Positions 7,562 through 13,638 of a DNA stretch of 13,638 nt are shown here, in pieces. A program made the translations under genes and the position numbers. Each line of letters starts with the position of its first letter. Position 1 is the stretch's first letter. The DNA is taken from contig DASCPP010000060.1 of NCBI GenBank assembly GCA_036012565.1, positions 1 to 13,638 on the forward strand. Reading direction: 5' to 3'. Source of the stretch: DUAL01 sp036012565 (GTDB lineage Bacteria > Bacteroidota > Bacteroidia > Flavobacteriales > BACL11). The notes below the pieces were generated by a model. It made no database searches and was not told the DNA's origin. It saw nothing but the letters and a program-made list of their open reading frames with translations.

Positions 7562-8728
7562 TTAATCTTCCCAAAGTTTAATCGAATCTGAAAAAGTACC
7601 TACTTGTTCTTTAATTACTTTATATTGATTGATGTTCTCTGAATATTGAAAAGCAATATATCTTATTCCTAATTTGTCAAATGCATTCTGAAAGATTGGA
7701 GCGTCTAACAAAGATGGATCGCAAAAAGATGCAGAAGCGAATATTACCCCATCAGCACTTCTTTGTTTTGCAATTTTTGCTAATCGATATTCTTTTGGAT
7801 TGTGTACGTCATAAATAGAAGAAGAATATTGACTATGGTAAATATATGCGTTAGAAATTGCTTCTAAAGGATTATCTGATTTAGAATCAATATCAGTTAA
7901 AATCATTCTTGATCCTAGCACATAATCATCATCAACAACATAACAACCTGCTTCCTCAATTGCTTTAATAAGTCCTATTGATGGTTGTTCACAGAAAGCT
8001 CCAGAAACAACTACTTTAATTTTATCCATAGGAGTCCCAATATCTTCATCAATAATAGCACAAAGTTCCTCCAAAATTTCATTATGTTCTTCCACAGGAA
8101 TTACTGTTCCTGCTCTTACCACATGATAAACATCTTCAATTGACAGTCGCCAAGGAAACTCCTGACGAACATTATATATATGCTCAATTAATCTTCTATT
8201 CTTGTTATACAACTCAATAGAATGATTCAGATTCTCTGTTGTTAATTCTACACCATTTAATTCTTTGATGTATTTCAACACATGCTTCATCTCATCTTGA
8301 TAAAACTTGCCCCCAACTTCTGGTAAGAAATTTTGTGGAAAATCCATGTATTTTACAAATCTCCCTATTTTTAGTTGCTTAAAGATTCCTGAAAGATTTC
8401 TTATTACATCACAAATTGACGGAAATATAAATCCATCTAAATGATCCATATGTTTATCGAGTGCTAATTCAATAATAGATCTTGGAATATGGCAGATATA
8501 GGATTGATAATAAGCATCCCCTTTAATTATTTGTTTTCTATCTCCTCCTCCAAAGACTCCAACTCCCATTGCTCCTACTGCATGCAATATCTCTCTTGGA
8601 AAATAGATTGGCATATAACCAACTAACACTCTGCTGTCATCTTCTGACTTCCATTGTTTTGCTCTATTAAAATCTAAATCAAAAGCATATTCTTTACATT
8701 TCTCGAGTAAATTTTCGATTTTATTCAT
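7562..8728 (-). CDS. bcrC: benzoyl-CoA reductase-like subunit C (BcrC/BadD family)
   Basis: First gene of the minus-strand operon; 388 residues, typical for BcrC. The family signature is clear: SGAFCEQPSIGLIKAIEEAG (242-261) followed by CYVVDDDYVLGSR (262-274). Likely iron-sulfur or structural cysteines are Cys79 (YICHIPRS), Cys106 (SICDVIRN), Cys246 and Cys336 (ASFCDP). Further marks are PREILHAVGA (44-53), a substrate-pocket region in this superfamily, and QEFPWRLS (189-196). With BcrB it forms the substrate-reducing half of the enzyme. The start at 8728 is preceded by an AAGAG-like stretch and by the palindrome at 8786-8797, making this the promoter-proximal gene. Among the four subunits BcrC gives the best evidence that the complex is a class I benzoyl-CoA reductase rather than a generic dehydratase. 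I recognise these motifs from memory and have not aligned them. Confidence 0.88.
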   Translation of the reverse strand: MNKIENLLEKCKEYAFDLDFNRAKQWKSEDDSRVLVGYMPIYFPREILHAVGAMGVGVFGGGDRKQIIKGDAYYQSYICHIPRSIIELALDKHMDHLDGFIFPSICDVIRNLSGIFKQLKIGRFVKYMDFPQNFLPEVGGKFYQDEMKHVLKYIKELNGVELTTENLNHSIELYNKNRRLIEHIYNVRQEFPWRLSIEDVYHVVRAGTVIPVEEHNEILEELCAIIDEDIGTPMDKIKVVVSGAFCEQPSIGLIKAIEEAGCYVVDDDYVLGSRMILTDIDSKSDNPLEAISNAYIYHSQYSSSIYDVHNPKEYRLAKIAKQRSADGVIFASASFCDPSLLDAPIFQNAFDKLGIRYIAFQYSENINQYKVIKEQVGTFSDSIKLWED

Positions 8729-8754
8729 TTATATATCTCTTAAATTGTGATGTG

Positions 8755-8762
8755 TAAACTTA
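8755..8762 (-). promoter_or_regulatory. putative -7 box of the bcr operon promoter
   Basis: Read on the minus strand the bases are TAAGTTTA, five of six matches to the Bacteroidota -7 consensus TAnnTTTG. Its downstream end lies 36.5 bases from the centre of the palindrome at 8786-8797, which would place the activator near -41, the usual class II position. A transcript would begin around 8750-8752, leaving a leader of about 22-24 bases before bcrC. The region is AT-rich, so a chance match is possible. Confidence 0.35.
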
Positions 8763-8785
8763 TAATAGAATTAAAAAACAGATTA

Positions 8786-8797
8786 TGATATATGTCA
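8786..8797. promoter_or_regulatory. probable Crp/Fnr-family operator between bcrC and the MobA-like gene
   Basis: TGATATATGTCA, an inverted repeat with one mismatch, lies in the 106-base divergent intergenic region. It fits the TGA-N6-TCA layout shared by CRP and FNR sites and differs at one position from the perfect palindrome upstream of nadA (11816-11827). The FNR-like protein encoded at 11088-11798 keeps the Glu and Arg of its recognition helix (ETLIR) that in CRP and FNR contact the TGA core, so it is the natural candidate to bind here. The site could serve both divergent operons. Regulation is inferred. Confidence 0.6.
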
Positions 8798-8834
8798 TAT
8801 AGGAATATGGTTTTTATACATTATTTTACAAATT

Positions 8835-9395
8835 ATGATAGAAACCTTCTCATTAGTACTGCTTTCGTCCGGAAAATCATCAAGAATGGGAAAAGACAAA
8901 GCAAATCTGAGTATTAAGAACAAAAGCTTTTACCAACAAATTTTAGAAACATACAATGCTGTAAGTATCTCACAACAAATAAGTGTGATAAATAATAAAT
9001 TACATCTTTCTAGAAGAACGGTTATAAATAATTATCAAGGTAAAGGAAGAGTTTTCTCAATACAGTTAGGGTTAAAAGAGGTTAATAGTGATTGGTATTT
9101 TATTCAAAATATTGACAATCCATTTATTACAACTACATTATTAAATCAATTTATAAATTGCAAGAAAAATAAAGATATCATACAGCCAATATTTAAAAAA
9201 CAGAAAGGACATCCTATTTTAATCTCAGAAAAAGTAAAACAAAGAATACTAAATAAAAAAGATTATAATTTAACTTTACGAGATATTTTATCTGAATTTG
9301 AAAAACAACAGATAGAAGTAAATGACGAATCTGTTCTTATAAACATTAACACCCCAGAAGACTATAAAAAATATTGTATTGAAAAAGTTAATTGA
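8835..9395 (+). CDS. MobA/MocA-like nucleotidyltransferase (molybdenum cofactor modification)
   Basis: A 186-residue NTP-transferase-fold protein. The N-terminal nucleotide loop reads LSSGKSSRMGKDK (10-22), a variant of LAAGxSxRMGxxK. NIDNPFI (92-98) contains the metal-binding Asp region, GHP at 125-127 matches the MocA-type GHP motif, and INTPEDY (171-177) is the C-terminal family motif. MocA attaches CMP and MobA attaches GMP to the molybdenum cofactor. The GHP motif and the XdhC-like gene next door favour the MocA (cytidylyl) side and hence a molybdenum hydroxylase client. The ATG at 8835 is needed because the nucleotide loop begins only ten residues later. It would give a very short leader if the operator at 8786-8797 activates this gene. 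The stop overlaps the next gene by 17 bases. A nucleotide-sugar transferase is a less likely alternative. Confidence 0.75.
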   Translation: MIETFSLVLLSSGKSSRMGKDKANLSIKNKSFYQQILETYNAVSISQQISVINNKLHLSRRTVINNYQGKGRVFSIQLGLKEVNSDWYFIQNIDNPFITTTLLNQFINCKKNKDIIQPIFKKQKGHPILISEKVKQRILNKKDYNLTLRDILSEFEKQQIEVNDESVLININTPEDYKKYCIEKVN

Positions 9396-10131
9396 AATAG
9401 CACATTCATCCAAATTATCTTCTGCTCTTTGTACAATTGTAGAAGTGAAAGGGTCAGCTCCTAGAAGAATAGGGGCTAAGATGTTAGTTTTTGAAAATAG
9501 GGAAATATATGGAACAATTGGAGGAGGAAGTTTAGAAAAGAAAACAATAGAGAATTCGTTAAGCCAAATAAGAAAAAATCAAGCAAATTTATTTACTCAC
9601 GACTTATTAAATCATCACAATATGTGTTGCGGAGGTATTGTGAAAATATTTATTGAACCCATTATGAAAACAAATAAAATATACATTTTCGGGGCAGGAC
9701 ATACAGGAAAATCTCTTGCTAATATAATGATAGATTTAGATTTTGATGTATTTGTTATTGATGAAAGGAAAGAATATCTTGACAAGATGATTAATAAGAA
9801 AATCAATAAGTTAAACTTATCATACAAAGAGATTCTTCCAACTTTACCATTTGATCAAAACACATATATTAGTATTATGAATTTTGAACATTCTCATGAT
9901 AGAGATATTTTGTCTTATTGCATAAAAAAAGATTTTGCGTATTTAGGAATGATAGGAAGTAAAAGAAAAATTTCCTTAACAAAAAAGATGTTTTTGGATG
10001 GTGGAATTTGTACAAAAGAAGAAATAGAAAAAGCTGATATGCCAATGGGAATAGACATAAAAGCTGAAGGACCAGAAGAAATAGCAATTAGTATTGCTTC
10101 AAAAATTATTGAACTAAAGAATACAAAATAA
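9379..10131 (+). CDS. xdhC: XdhC/CoxI-family molybdenum-hydroxylase maturation factor
   Basis: A 250-residue protein with both XdhC domains. The N-terminal domain shows GSAPRRIGAKM (25-35), GTIGGGSLE (45-53) and NMCCGGIVKIFIEP (81-94). The C-terminal Rossmann domain has IFGAGHTGKS (103-112), GMIGSKRK (190-197) and DMPMGIDIKAEGPEEIA (220-236). XdhC binds molybdenum cofactor, supports its sulfuration and inserts it into xanthine-oxidase-family enzymes. The start is a TTG at 9379 inside the 3' end of the MobA-like gene (17-base overlap); no in-frame ATG gives the conserved N-terminus. The stop overlaps the SDR start in TAATG form, so the three genes are translationally linked. No large molybdenum subunit is present in the window, so the client enzyme must be encoded elsewhere. 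An odd detail is the doubled cysteine (CC) where relatives usually have a single one. Confidence 0.85.
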   Translation: MKKLIEIAHSSKLSSALCTIVEVKGSAPRRIGAKMLVFENREIYGTIGGGSLEKKTIENSLSQIRKNQANLFTHDLLNHHNMCCGGIVKIFIEPIMKTNKIYIFGAGHTGKSLANIMIDLDFDVFVIDERKEYLDKMINKKINKLNLSYKEILPTLPFDQNTYISIMNFEHSHDRDILSYCIKKDFAYLGMIGSKRKISLTKKMFLDGGICTKEEIEKADMPMGIDIKAEGPEEIAISIASKIIELKNTK

Positions 10132-10868
10132 TGGACAACAAAATAGCGGTAGTAACAGGTGCATCAAAAGGAATAGGGAAAGCTATTTCAAGAAGATTAA
10201 TATCAGAAGGATATTTTACAATTCTAGTTGATATAGATAAAGAAAATGGATTAAAGTTAGAATCTGAAAATTTTGATAAATCTAAATATTATAATTGTGA
10301 TATTAGTAATGAGAATTCAGTTTCTGATTTCTTTGAATTTATAAAATCAAATTATGGAACATTAGATGTTTTGGTAAATAATGCGGGCATCATAAAGGAT
10401 AATATGATTTGGAATATGCCAACAGAAGATTTTGATAAAGTAGTAGAAATAAATTTAAAAGGATGTTGGTTGATGAGTAAGCAAGCTGGGATAATAATGA
10501 AAGAACAAAATAGTGGAAGGATTGTTAATATTACATCAAGAGCATGGCTAGGAAATAGAGGACAATCTAACTATGCAGCATCAAAAGCAGGAGTAGTATC
10601 GTTAACGAGAGTTTTAGCTCTAGAATTAGGGAAATATAATGTGCTTGTGAATGCAATTGCTCCAGGATTAATTGACACTCCTCTAACTCAGAAACTCCCG
10701 GAACATGTTATTGAAAACTTGATAAATTTACAACCAACAAAAACTATGGGATCACCAGAAAATATTGCTCAGACAGTTTCTTTTTTATCTAATCCTCAAA
10801 CAGAATTTATTACAGGACAAGTAATCTATGTGGATGGAGGAAAGAATGTTGGAAGTAATATGGTGTAA
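10131..10868 (+). CDS. short-chain dehydrogenase/reductase (FabG-like), possible hydroxyacyl-CoA dehydrogenase
   Basis: A classical SDR of 245 residues. The cofactor loop is TGASKGIG (9-16), NNAG is at 83-86, and Asn108, Ser136, Tyr148 and Lys152 (YAASK) make up the catalytic tetrad. An acidic pair after the second strand (LVDID, 32-36) suggests NAD rather than NADP. PG at 178-179 and the ending VDGGKN are typical of the family. It reads like a 3-oxoacyl-ACP reductase or 3-hydroxyacyl-CoA dehydrogenase. It shares one base with the XdhC-like stop and is the last gene of the plus-strand operon. Established: BadH of Rhodopseudomonas palustris, 2-hydroxycyclohexanecarboxyl-CoA dehydrogenase, is an SDR acting downstream of benzoyl-CoA reductase. 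A similar role here is a reasonable but unproven inference from context; SDR specificity cannot be read from sequence. Confidence 0.85.
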   Translation: MDNKIAVVTGASKGIGKAISRRLISEGYFTILVDIDKENGLKLESENFDKSKYYNCDISNENSVSDFFEFIKSNYGTLDVLVNNAGIIKDNMIWNMPTEDFDKVVEINLKGCWLMSKQAGIIMKEQNSGRIVNITSRAWLGNRGQSNYAASKAGVVSLTRVLALELGKYNVLVNAIAPGLIDTPLTQKLPEHVIENLINLQPTKTMGSPENIAQTVSFLSNPQTEFITGQVIYVDGGKNVGSNMV

Positions 10869-11087
10869 ACAGTAATGAATTGGCAACAAACCTGACAATA
10901 TTAAAAAGAGACATAAAACACAATCTTAACCGTTAGGTTTTTTAACCCCTTATATCGTTTGCGACAAACATAGATATAGAGCTCCAATATTCACTATTAT
11001 CTAAAATAAATACCCATTAAAAATATATTCAGAAAATAATAAATCTTATTGATTCTGATTTTATTAGTTTTGCCATTAATTTATATA
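10869..11087. other. intergenic region between the SDR gene and the FNR-like gene
   Basis: This 219-base AT-rich gap holds no convincing gene. There is a short perfect inverted repeat, GTTTG-CGA-CAAAC, at 10957-10969, and overlapping weak AACC/GGTT hairpins at about 10928-10949 followed by or containing T runs, which could act as a poor terminator for the SDR operon. No match to the TGA-N6-TCA operator was found here, so autoregulation of the regulator through that motif is not supported. Confidence 0.4.
11065..11072 (+). promoter_or_regulatory. putative -7 box of the FNR-like gene promoter
   Basis: TAGTTTTG is an exact match to the Bacteroidota -7 consensus TAnnTTTG. It lies 15 bases before the ATG at 11088. 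I see no good -33 TTTG at the expected distance. If real, it supports the ATG at 11088 and excludes the upstream TTG at 11049, which would be upstream of the transcription start. Confidence 0.4.
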
Positions 11088-11798
11088 ATGTCGAAAAAAA
11101 TAAATATCGTTGGCTGTGAAGACTGCCCCTCTTTAGGGGAATCAATATTTTGTAGTTTAAAACGTGAAATATTAGAGGAGGTTTCTAGTCAAAAAGGAGG
11201 AAATCTGTATAAGAAGGGTGAGATTGTGTTTTCTGAAGGGTTTAAACCTTTTGGAATTCATTGTGTTTCTAAAGGAAGAATTAAAATATATAAATTAGGT
11301 GATGATGGAAAAGATCAAATAGTTAGAGTTGCAAAAGTAGGTGATATTATTGGTTATCGTTCATTAATTTCAGATGAGATATATTCTGCTTCAGCTGAAG
11401 CATTAGAAGATTCAAGAACTTGTTTTATACCCAAAAACACCTTTTTTGAATTAATTAAACAAGAAAATGAATTTGCTTTAAAAATAATGAAAGTGCTTTC
11501 AAAAGATCTACGAAAAGCTGAATCTCAGTCAATGAATATAGCCCAGAGAACGGTGAAAGAAAGACTAGCAAACGCTCTTTTGTCTAAAAGAGATATTATT
11601 GAAGAAAAAGAAGGTAAAGAGTTAATGTCTTTTACAATTTCTAGAAAGGATTTAGCTGATTTAATTGGATGCGCTCCTGAAACACTAATCAGAATGTTGT
11701 CGCAATTAAAAAAAGAAGGGGTTATTTCACTAAATAAACGAGAAGTTGAAATTCTTAATCATGTAAAACTTTACAAACTAGCACATAAATATAGTTAG
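11088..11798 (+). CDS. Crp/Fnr-family transcription regulator with FNR-like [4Fe-4S] cysteine set
   Basis: A 236-residue regulator with an N-terminal cyclic-nucleotide-binding-type beta barrel (about 30-125), a dimerisation helix (about 126-150) and a C-terminal winged helix. Near the N-terminus Cys10, Cys13 and Cys22 form CX2CX8C. Cys112 sits in the segment TCFIPKNTFFEL, which lines up with the Cys122 segment CEIPFETLDDL of E. coli FNR. Four cysteines in these places suggest an oxygen-labile [4Fe-4S] cluster, though FNR has CX2CX5C. The helix-turn-helix is RKDLADLIGCAPETLIRML (176-194); its E-x-x-x-R pattern matches the residues that read the TGA half-site in CRP and FNR. I chose the ATG at 11088 over an upstream TTG because the extra 13 residues are hydrophobic and unlike the family. 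The protein is the likely ligand of the palindromes at 8786-8797 and 11816-11827. Targets and signal are inferred. Confidence 0.88.
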   Translation: MSKKINIVGCEDCPSLGESIFCSLKREILEEVSSQKGGNLYKKGEIVFSEGFKPFGIHCVSKGRIKIYKLGDDGKDQIVRVAKVGDIIGYRSLISDEIYSASAEALEDSRTCFIPKNTFFELIKQENEFALKIMKVLSKDLRKAESQSMNIAQRTVKERLANALLSKRDIIEEKEGKELMSFTISRKDLADLIGCAPETLIRMLSQLKKEGVISLNKREVEILNHVKLYKLAHKYS

Positions 11799-11815
11799 TA
11801 TTCATCATATTTTCA

Positions 11816-11827
11816 TGACATATGTCA
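11816..11827. promoter_or_regulatory. probable Crp/Fnr-family operator upstream of nadA
   Basis: TGACATATGTCA is a perfect 12-base palindrome in the 78-base gap between the regulator gene and nadA. It has the TGA-N6-TCA arrangement of CRP/FNR sites and matches the bcr operator in 11 of 12 positions. Its centre is 36.5 bases from the end of a -7-like box (11851-11858), the same distance as at bcrC, which suggests activation from about -41. Confidence 0.65.
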
Positions 11828-11850
11828 CCCTAAGTTTTTAAATGGAGACT

Positions 11851-11858
11851 TTACTTTG
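11851..11858 (+). promoter_or_regulatory. putative -7 box of the nadAB promoter
   Basis: TTACTTTG matches five of six positions of TAnnTTTG. Together with the palindrome 36.5 bases upstream (centre to end of box) it gives a class II-like layout, with transcription expected near 11862-11865 and a leader of roughly 12-15 bases. The short motif in AT-rich DNA makes this a modest call. Confidence 0.35.
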
Positions 11859-11876
11859 TTATTGGAATAGAATTCA

Positions 11877-12803
11877 ATGGAAAACACAAAACTTATAGAG
11901 AATATTTTTTCTTTAAAGAAAAAGAAGAACGCAATTATTCTTGCACATTATTATCAAAATCCTGCAATACAAGATGTTGCAGATTTTGTTGGAGATAGTT
12001 TAGGGTTGTCTCATAAAGCAAAAAAAACTGATGCAGATATTATTGTTTTTGCAGGAGTGCATTTTATGGCAGAAACTGCAAAAATTATTAATCCTAATAA
12101 AAAAGTTATTTTACCTGATATGGATGCAGGTTGTTCTCTTGCAGATTCCTGTCCTCCAAAGGATTTTGAACAGTTTATAAAACTACATCCAGACCATATA
12201 GTAATCTCGTATATAAATTGCTCTACAGAAGTAAAAGCGTTAAGTGATATTATTTGTACTTCTTCAAATGCATTGAGGGTAATAAATTCATTACCTAAGG
12301 AACAAAAAATAATATTTGGTCCGGATAAGAATTTAGGAGCTTATTTAGCAAGAAAAAGTAGGAGAGAATTGGTCTTGTGGGATGGAGTTTGTATTGTTCA
12401 TCAAGAATTCTCGGAAAAAGAGATTTTATCCCTTAAGAGAAAGTACCCAAACTCTAAATTAGTTGCTCATCCAGAGTGTACTTCCTATGTATTGGATTAT
12501 GCTGATTTTATTGGTTCTACAACTGCAATGTTGGAATTTACAAAAACAGATTCTGCTACAACTTATATAGTAGCTACTGAGGCATGTTTGTTACATCAAA
12601 TGAAAAAAAATAGTCCTGAAAAACAGTTTCTTCCTGCCCCTGTAGTAAGTACTTGTAGTGCTTGTAATCAATGCCCTTATATGCAAATAAATACACTTGA
12701 AAAGCTATATAAGTGTATGAAAGAAGAATCTCCAGAAATTTTAATAGATGAAAAGCTAAGATTACGAGCTTATCAATCGGTACAGAAAATGATGGAGATA
12801 TGA
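11877..12803 (+). CDS. nadA: quinolinate synthase A
   Basis: A 308-residue NadA, normal for the compact bacterial form. It condenses iminoaspartate with dihydroxyacetone phosphate to quinolinate in de novo NAD synthesis, using an oxygen-sensitive [4Fe-4S] cluster. Visible marks are AHYYQNPAIQDVADFVGDSL (23-42), MAETAKI (64-70), DMDAGCSLAD (81-90), YINCSTEVKA (112-121), GPDKNLGAYLA (148-158), AHPEC (197-201), GSTTAML (213-219) and ATEACLLHQM (233-242). Cluster ligands are Cys86, Cys201 and a cysteine of the CSACNQC group (260-266), probably Cys266 by analogy with E. coli. The stop overlaps the nadB start in ATGA form. An FNR-type palindrome 50 bases upstream suggests redox control, which would suit an oxygen-sensitive enzyme. 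Identification is secure. Confidence 0.97.
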   Translation: MENTKLIENIFSLKKKKNAIILAHYYQNPAIQDVADFVGDSLGLSHKAKKTDADIIVFAGVHFMAETAKIINPNKKVILPDMDAGCSLADSCPPKDFEQFIKLHPDHIVISYINCSTEVKALSDIICTSSNALRVINSLPKEQKIIFGPDKNLGAYLARKSRRELVLWDGVCIVHQEFSEKEILSLKRKYPNSKLVAHPECTSYVLDYADFIGSTTAMLEFTKTDSATTYIVATEACLLHQMKKNSPEKQFLPAPVVSTCSACNQCPYMQINTLEKLYKCMKEESPEILIDEKLRLRAYQSVQKMMEI

Positions 12804-13638
12804 AAACAGATTTTTTAGTTATAGGTTCAGGGATAGCAGGATTAAGTTTTGCTTTAAAAGTTGCAGAAAAGCAGCCAGAATCCTCCATTACTATAATAAC
12901 AAAGTCATCAGAAACAGAAGGGAGTACTAAGCATGCGCAAGGTGGTATTGCGGTAGTTTCAGATTTTGATAATGATTCATTTGAAAATCATGTTGAAGAT
13001 ACAATTTTAGCTGGAGATGGTTTGTGTAACCCAGAAATTGTAAACTTTGTGGTAGAACAAGCTCCTATTAGGATTAAAGAACTTATAAATTATGGAGCTA
13101 ATTTTGATCAAGATAATAAACAGAAATTTAATTTAGCAATGGAGGGAGGACACTCTCAAAAAAGAATAATTCATAAACAAGATTGTACTGGATTAGAAAT
13201 AGTTGAATCTTTATTGAAAAGAATAAAGACATATAAAAATATACAGATAATAAATCACCTTTTTGCTCTTGACCTAATAGTTGAAAATGGTTCTTGTTTT
13301 GGAGTTTGTGCTCAAGAAGTCAATACTTGTGAAATCAAAAATATATTTGCTAAAAAAACCTTACTTGCAACAGGTGGGGTAGGACAAGTCTTTCAGTTTA
13401 CTACTAATCCTTTAGTTTCTACAGCAGATGGTATTGCTATGGCAAAAAGAGCTGGGGCAAACATTAGTGATATGGAGTTTATTCAATTTCATCCTACAGC
13501 ATTATATAATCCATATCAATCTCCTTCCTTTCTTATTTCAGAGGCGGTTAGGGGAAAGGGAGCTGTTCTGAGGAAGATAAATGGAATAAGGTTTATGAAA
13601 AACTACCATAAAGATGAGGAAATAGCGACAAGAGACAT
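12800..13638 (+). CDS. nadB: L-aspartate oxidase (partial, 3' end beyond the window)
   Basis: The first 279 codons are present and the reading frame is open to the right edge. The start ATG overlaps the nadA stop by four bases. The N-terminal FAD-binding loop is GSGIAG (9-14), followed by STKHAQGGIA (42-51), EGGHSQKRI (115-123) with HKQDCTG just after, ATGGVGQVFQ, STADGIAMAKRAGA, EFIQFHPTAL and EAVRGKGA. These are the flavoprotein and substrate-site motifs of aspartate oxidase in the succinate dehydrogenase/fumarate reductase flavoprotein family. NadB oxidises L-aspartate to iminoaspartate, the NadA substrate, and can use fumarate as acceptor under anoxia. Pairing with nadA separates it from the related fumarate reductase flavoprotein. 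The capping and C-terminal helical domains are not visible. Confidence 0.96.
   Translation, partial: MKTDFLVIGSGIAGLSFALKVAEKQPESSITIITKSSETEGSTKHAQGGIAVVSDFDNDSFENHVEDTILAGDGLCNPEIVNFVVEQAPIRIKELINYGANFDQDNKQKFNLAMEGGHSQKRIIHKQDCTGLEIVESLLKRIKTYKNIQIINHLFALDLIVENGSCFGVCAQEVNTCEIKNIFAKKTLLATGGVGQVFQFTTNPLVSTADGIAMAKRAGANISDMEFIQFHPTALYNPYQSPSFLISEAVRGKGAVLRKINGIRFMKNYHKDEEIATRD

Noticed and set aside
6232..8728. BcrC/BcrB as the two subunits of a 2-hydroxyglutaryl-CoA dehydratase
   Set aside because: BcrC motifs (FCEQP, VVDDDYVLGSR) and the presence of both a long (BcrA) and a short (BcrD) ATPase in bcrCBAD order fit benzoyl-CoA reductase better, although substrate specificity remains open.
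10928..10969. Rho-independent terminator or second regulator site after the SDR gene
   Set aside because: The AACC/GGTT hairpins have stems of only about four pairs, and the GTTTG/CAAAC repeat has a five-pair stem with no clear T tail; too weak to call.
11049..11087. TTG at 11049 as start of the FNR-like gene
   Set aside because: The 13 extra residues are hydrophobic and atypical, and a -7-like box at 11065-11072 lies downstream of it; the ATG at 11088 is preferred.
12574..12888. 104-codon reading frame on the minus strand across the nadA/nadB junction
   Set aside because: It is antisense to two well-identified genes and has no recognisable domain; the other short antisense frames across the window were dismissed for the same reason.
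1..13638. CRISPR arrays, insertion sequences, tRNA or rRNA genes, and long repeats
   Set aside because: No regularly spaced repeats, transposase-like proteins, terminal inverted repeats or structural RNA signatures were seen on either strand.

Overview
The window is strongly AT-rich and fully coding except for short promoter gaps. The best guess for the organism is an anaerobic or facultatively anaerobic Bacteroidota-like bacterium. The guess rests on weak or A-rich ribosome-binding regions, promoter elements resembling the Bacteroidota -7 box TAnnTTTG (exact at 11065-11072), and the general look of the Crp/Fnr and NadA/NadB proteins. No 16S or phylogenetic marker is present, so this placement is inference.

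Left two thirds (1-8728, minus strand, read right to left): one tightly packed operon of eight genes. It opens with four genes in the order bcrC-bcrB-bcrA-bcrD. These encode all four subunits of a class I (ATP-dependent) benzoyl-CoA reductase or a close relative: two HgdB-like iron-sulfur subunits (BcrC, BcrB) and two ASKHA-fold ATPase subunits (BcrA, BcrD). Next come an ATP/AMP-forming acyl-CoA ligase with an unusual cysteine cluster, a second BcrB/HgdB-type subunit clearly paralogous to BcrB, a ketopantoate-reductase-family dehydrogenase, and the first 28 codons of a further ASKHA ATPase that runs off the left edge. The second half therefore looks like another ATP-driven dehydratase/reductase module, combined with an acid-activating ligase and a 2-oxoacid (or similar) reductase.

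Middle (8729-10868): a divergent promoter with a near-perfect palindrome (8786-8797), then a plus-strand three-gene operon with overlapping genes. It encodes a MobA/MocA-like nucleotidyltransferase, an XdhC/CoxI-like molybdenum-hydroxylase maturation factor and a short-chain dehydrogenase. The first two normally serve a molybdenum hydroxylase (for example of the 4-hydroxybenzoyl-CoA reductase or xanthine dehydrogenase type), but none is in the window. The SDR could oxidise a hydroxyacyl-CoA.

Right (10869-13638): an FNR-like regulator with a probable [4Fe-4S] cysteine set, then nadA and the 5' part of nadB (NAD biosynthesis). The perfect palindrome TGACATATGTCA lies before nadA and matches the one at the bcr promoter in 11 of 12 positions, with the same spacing to a putative -7 box.

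Working model (inference): the FNR-like protein senses oxygen or redox state and controls both the dearomatising/dehydratase operon and the oxygen-sensitive NadA step. The bcr operon reduces an aromatic or unsaturated acyl-CoA under anoxia. The flanking ligase, dehydrogenase and molybdenum-enzyme helper genes would feed or drain that pathway.
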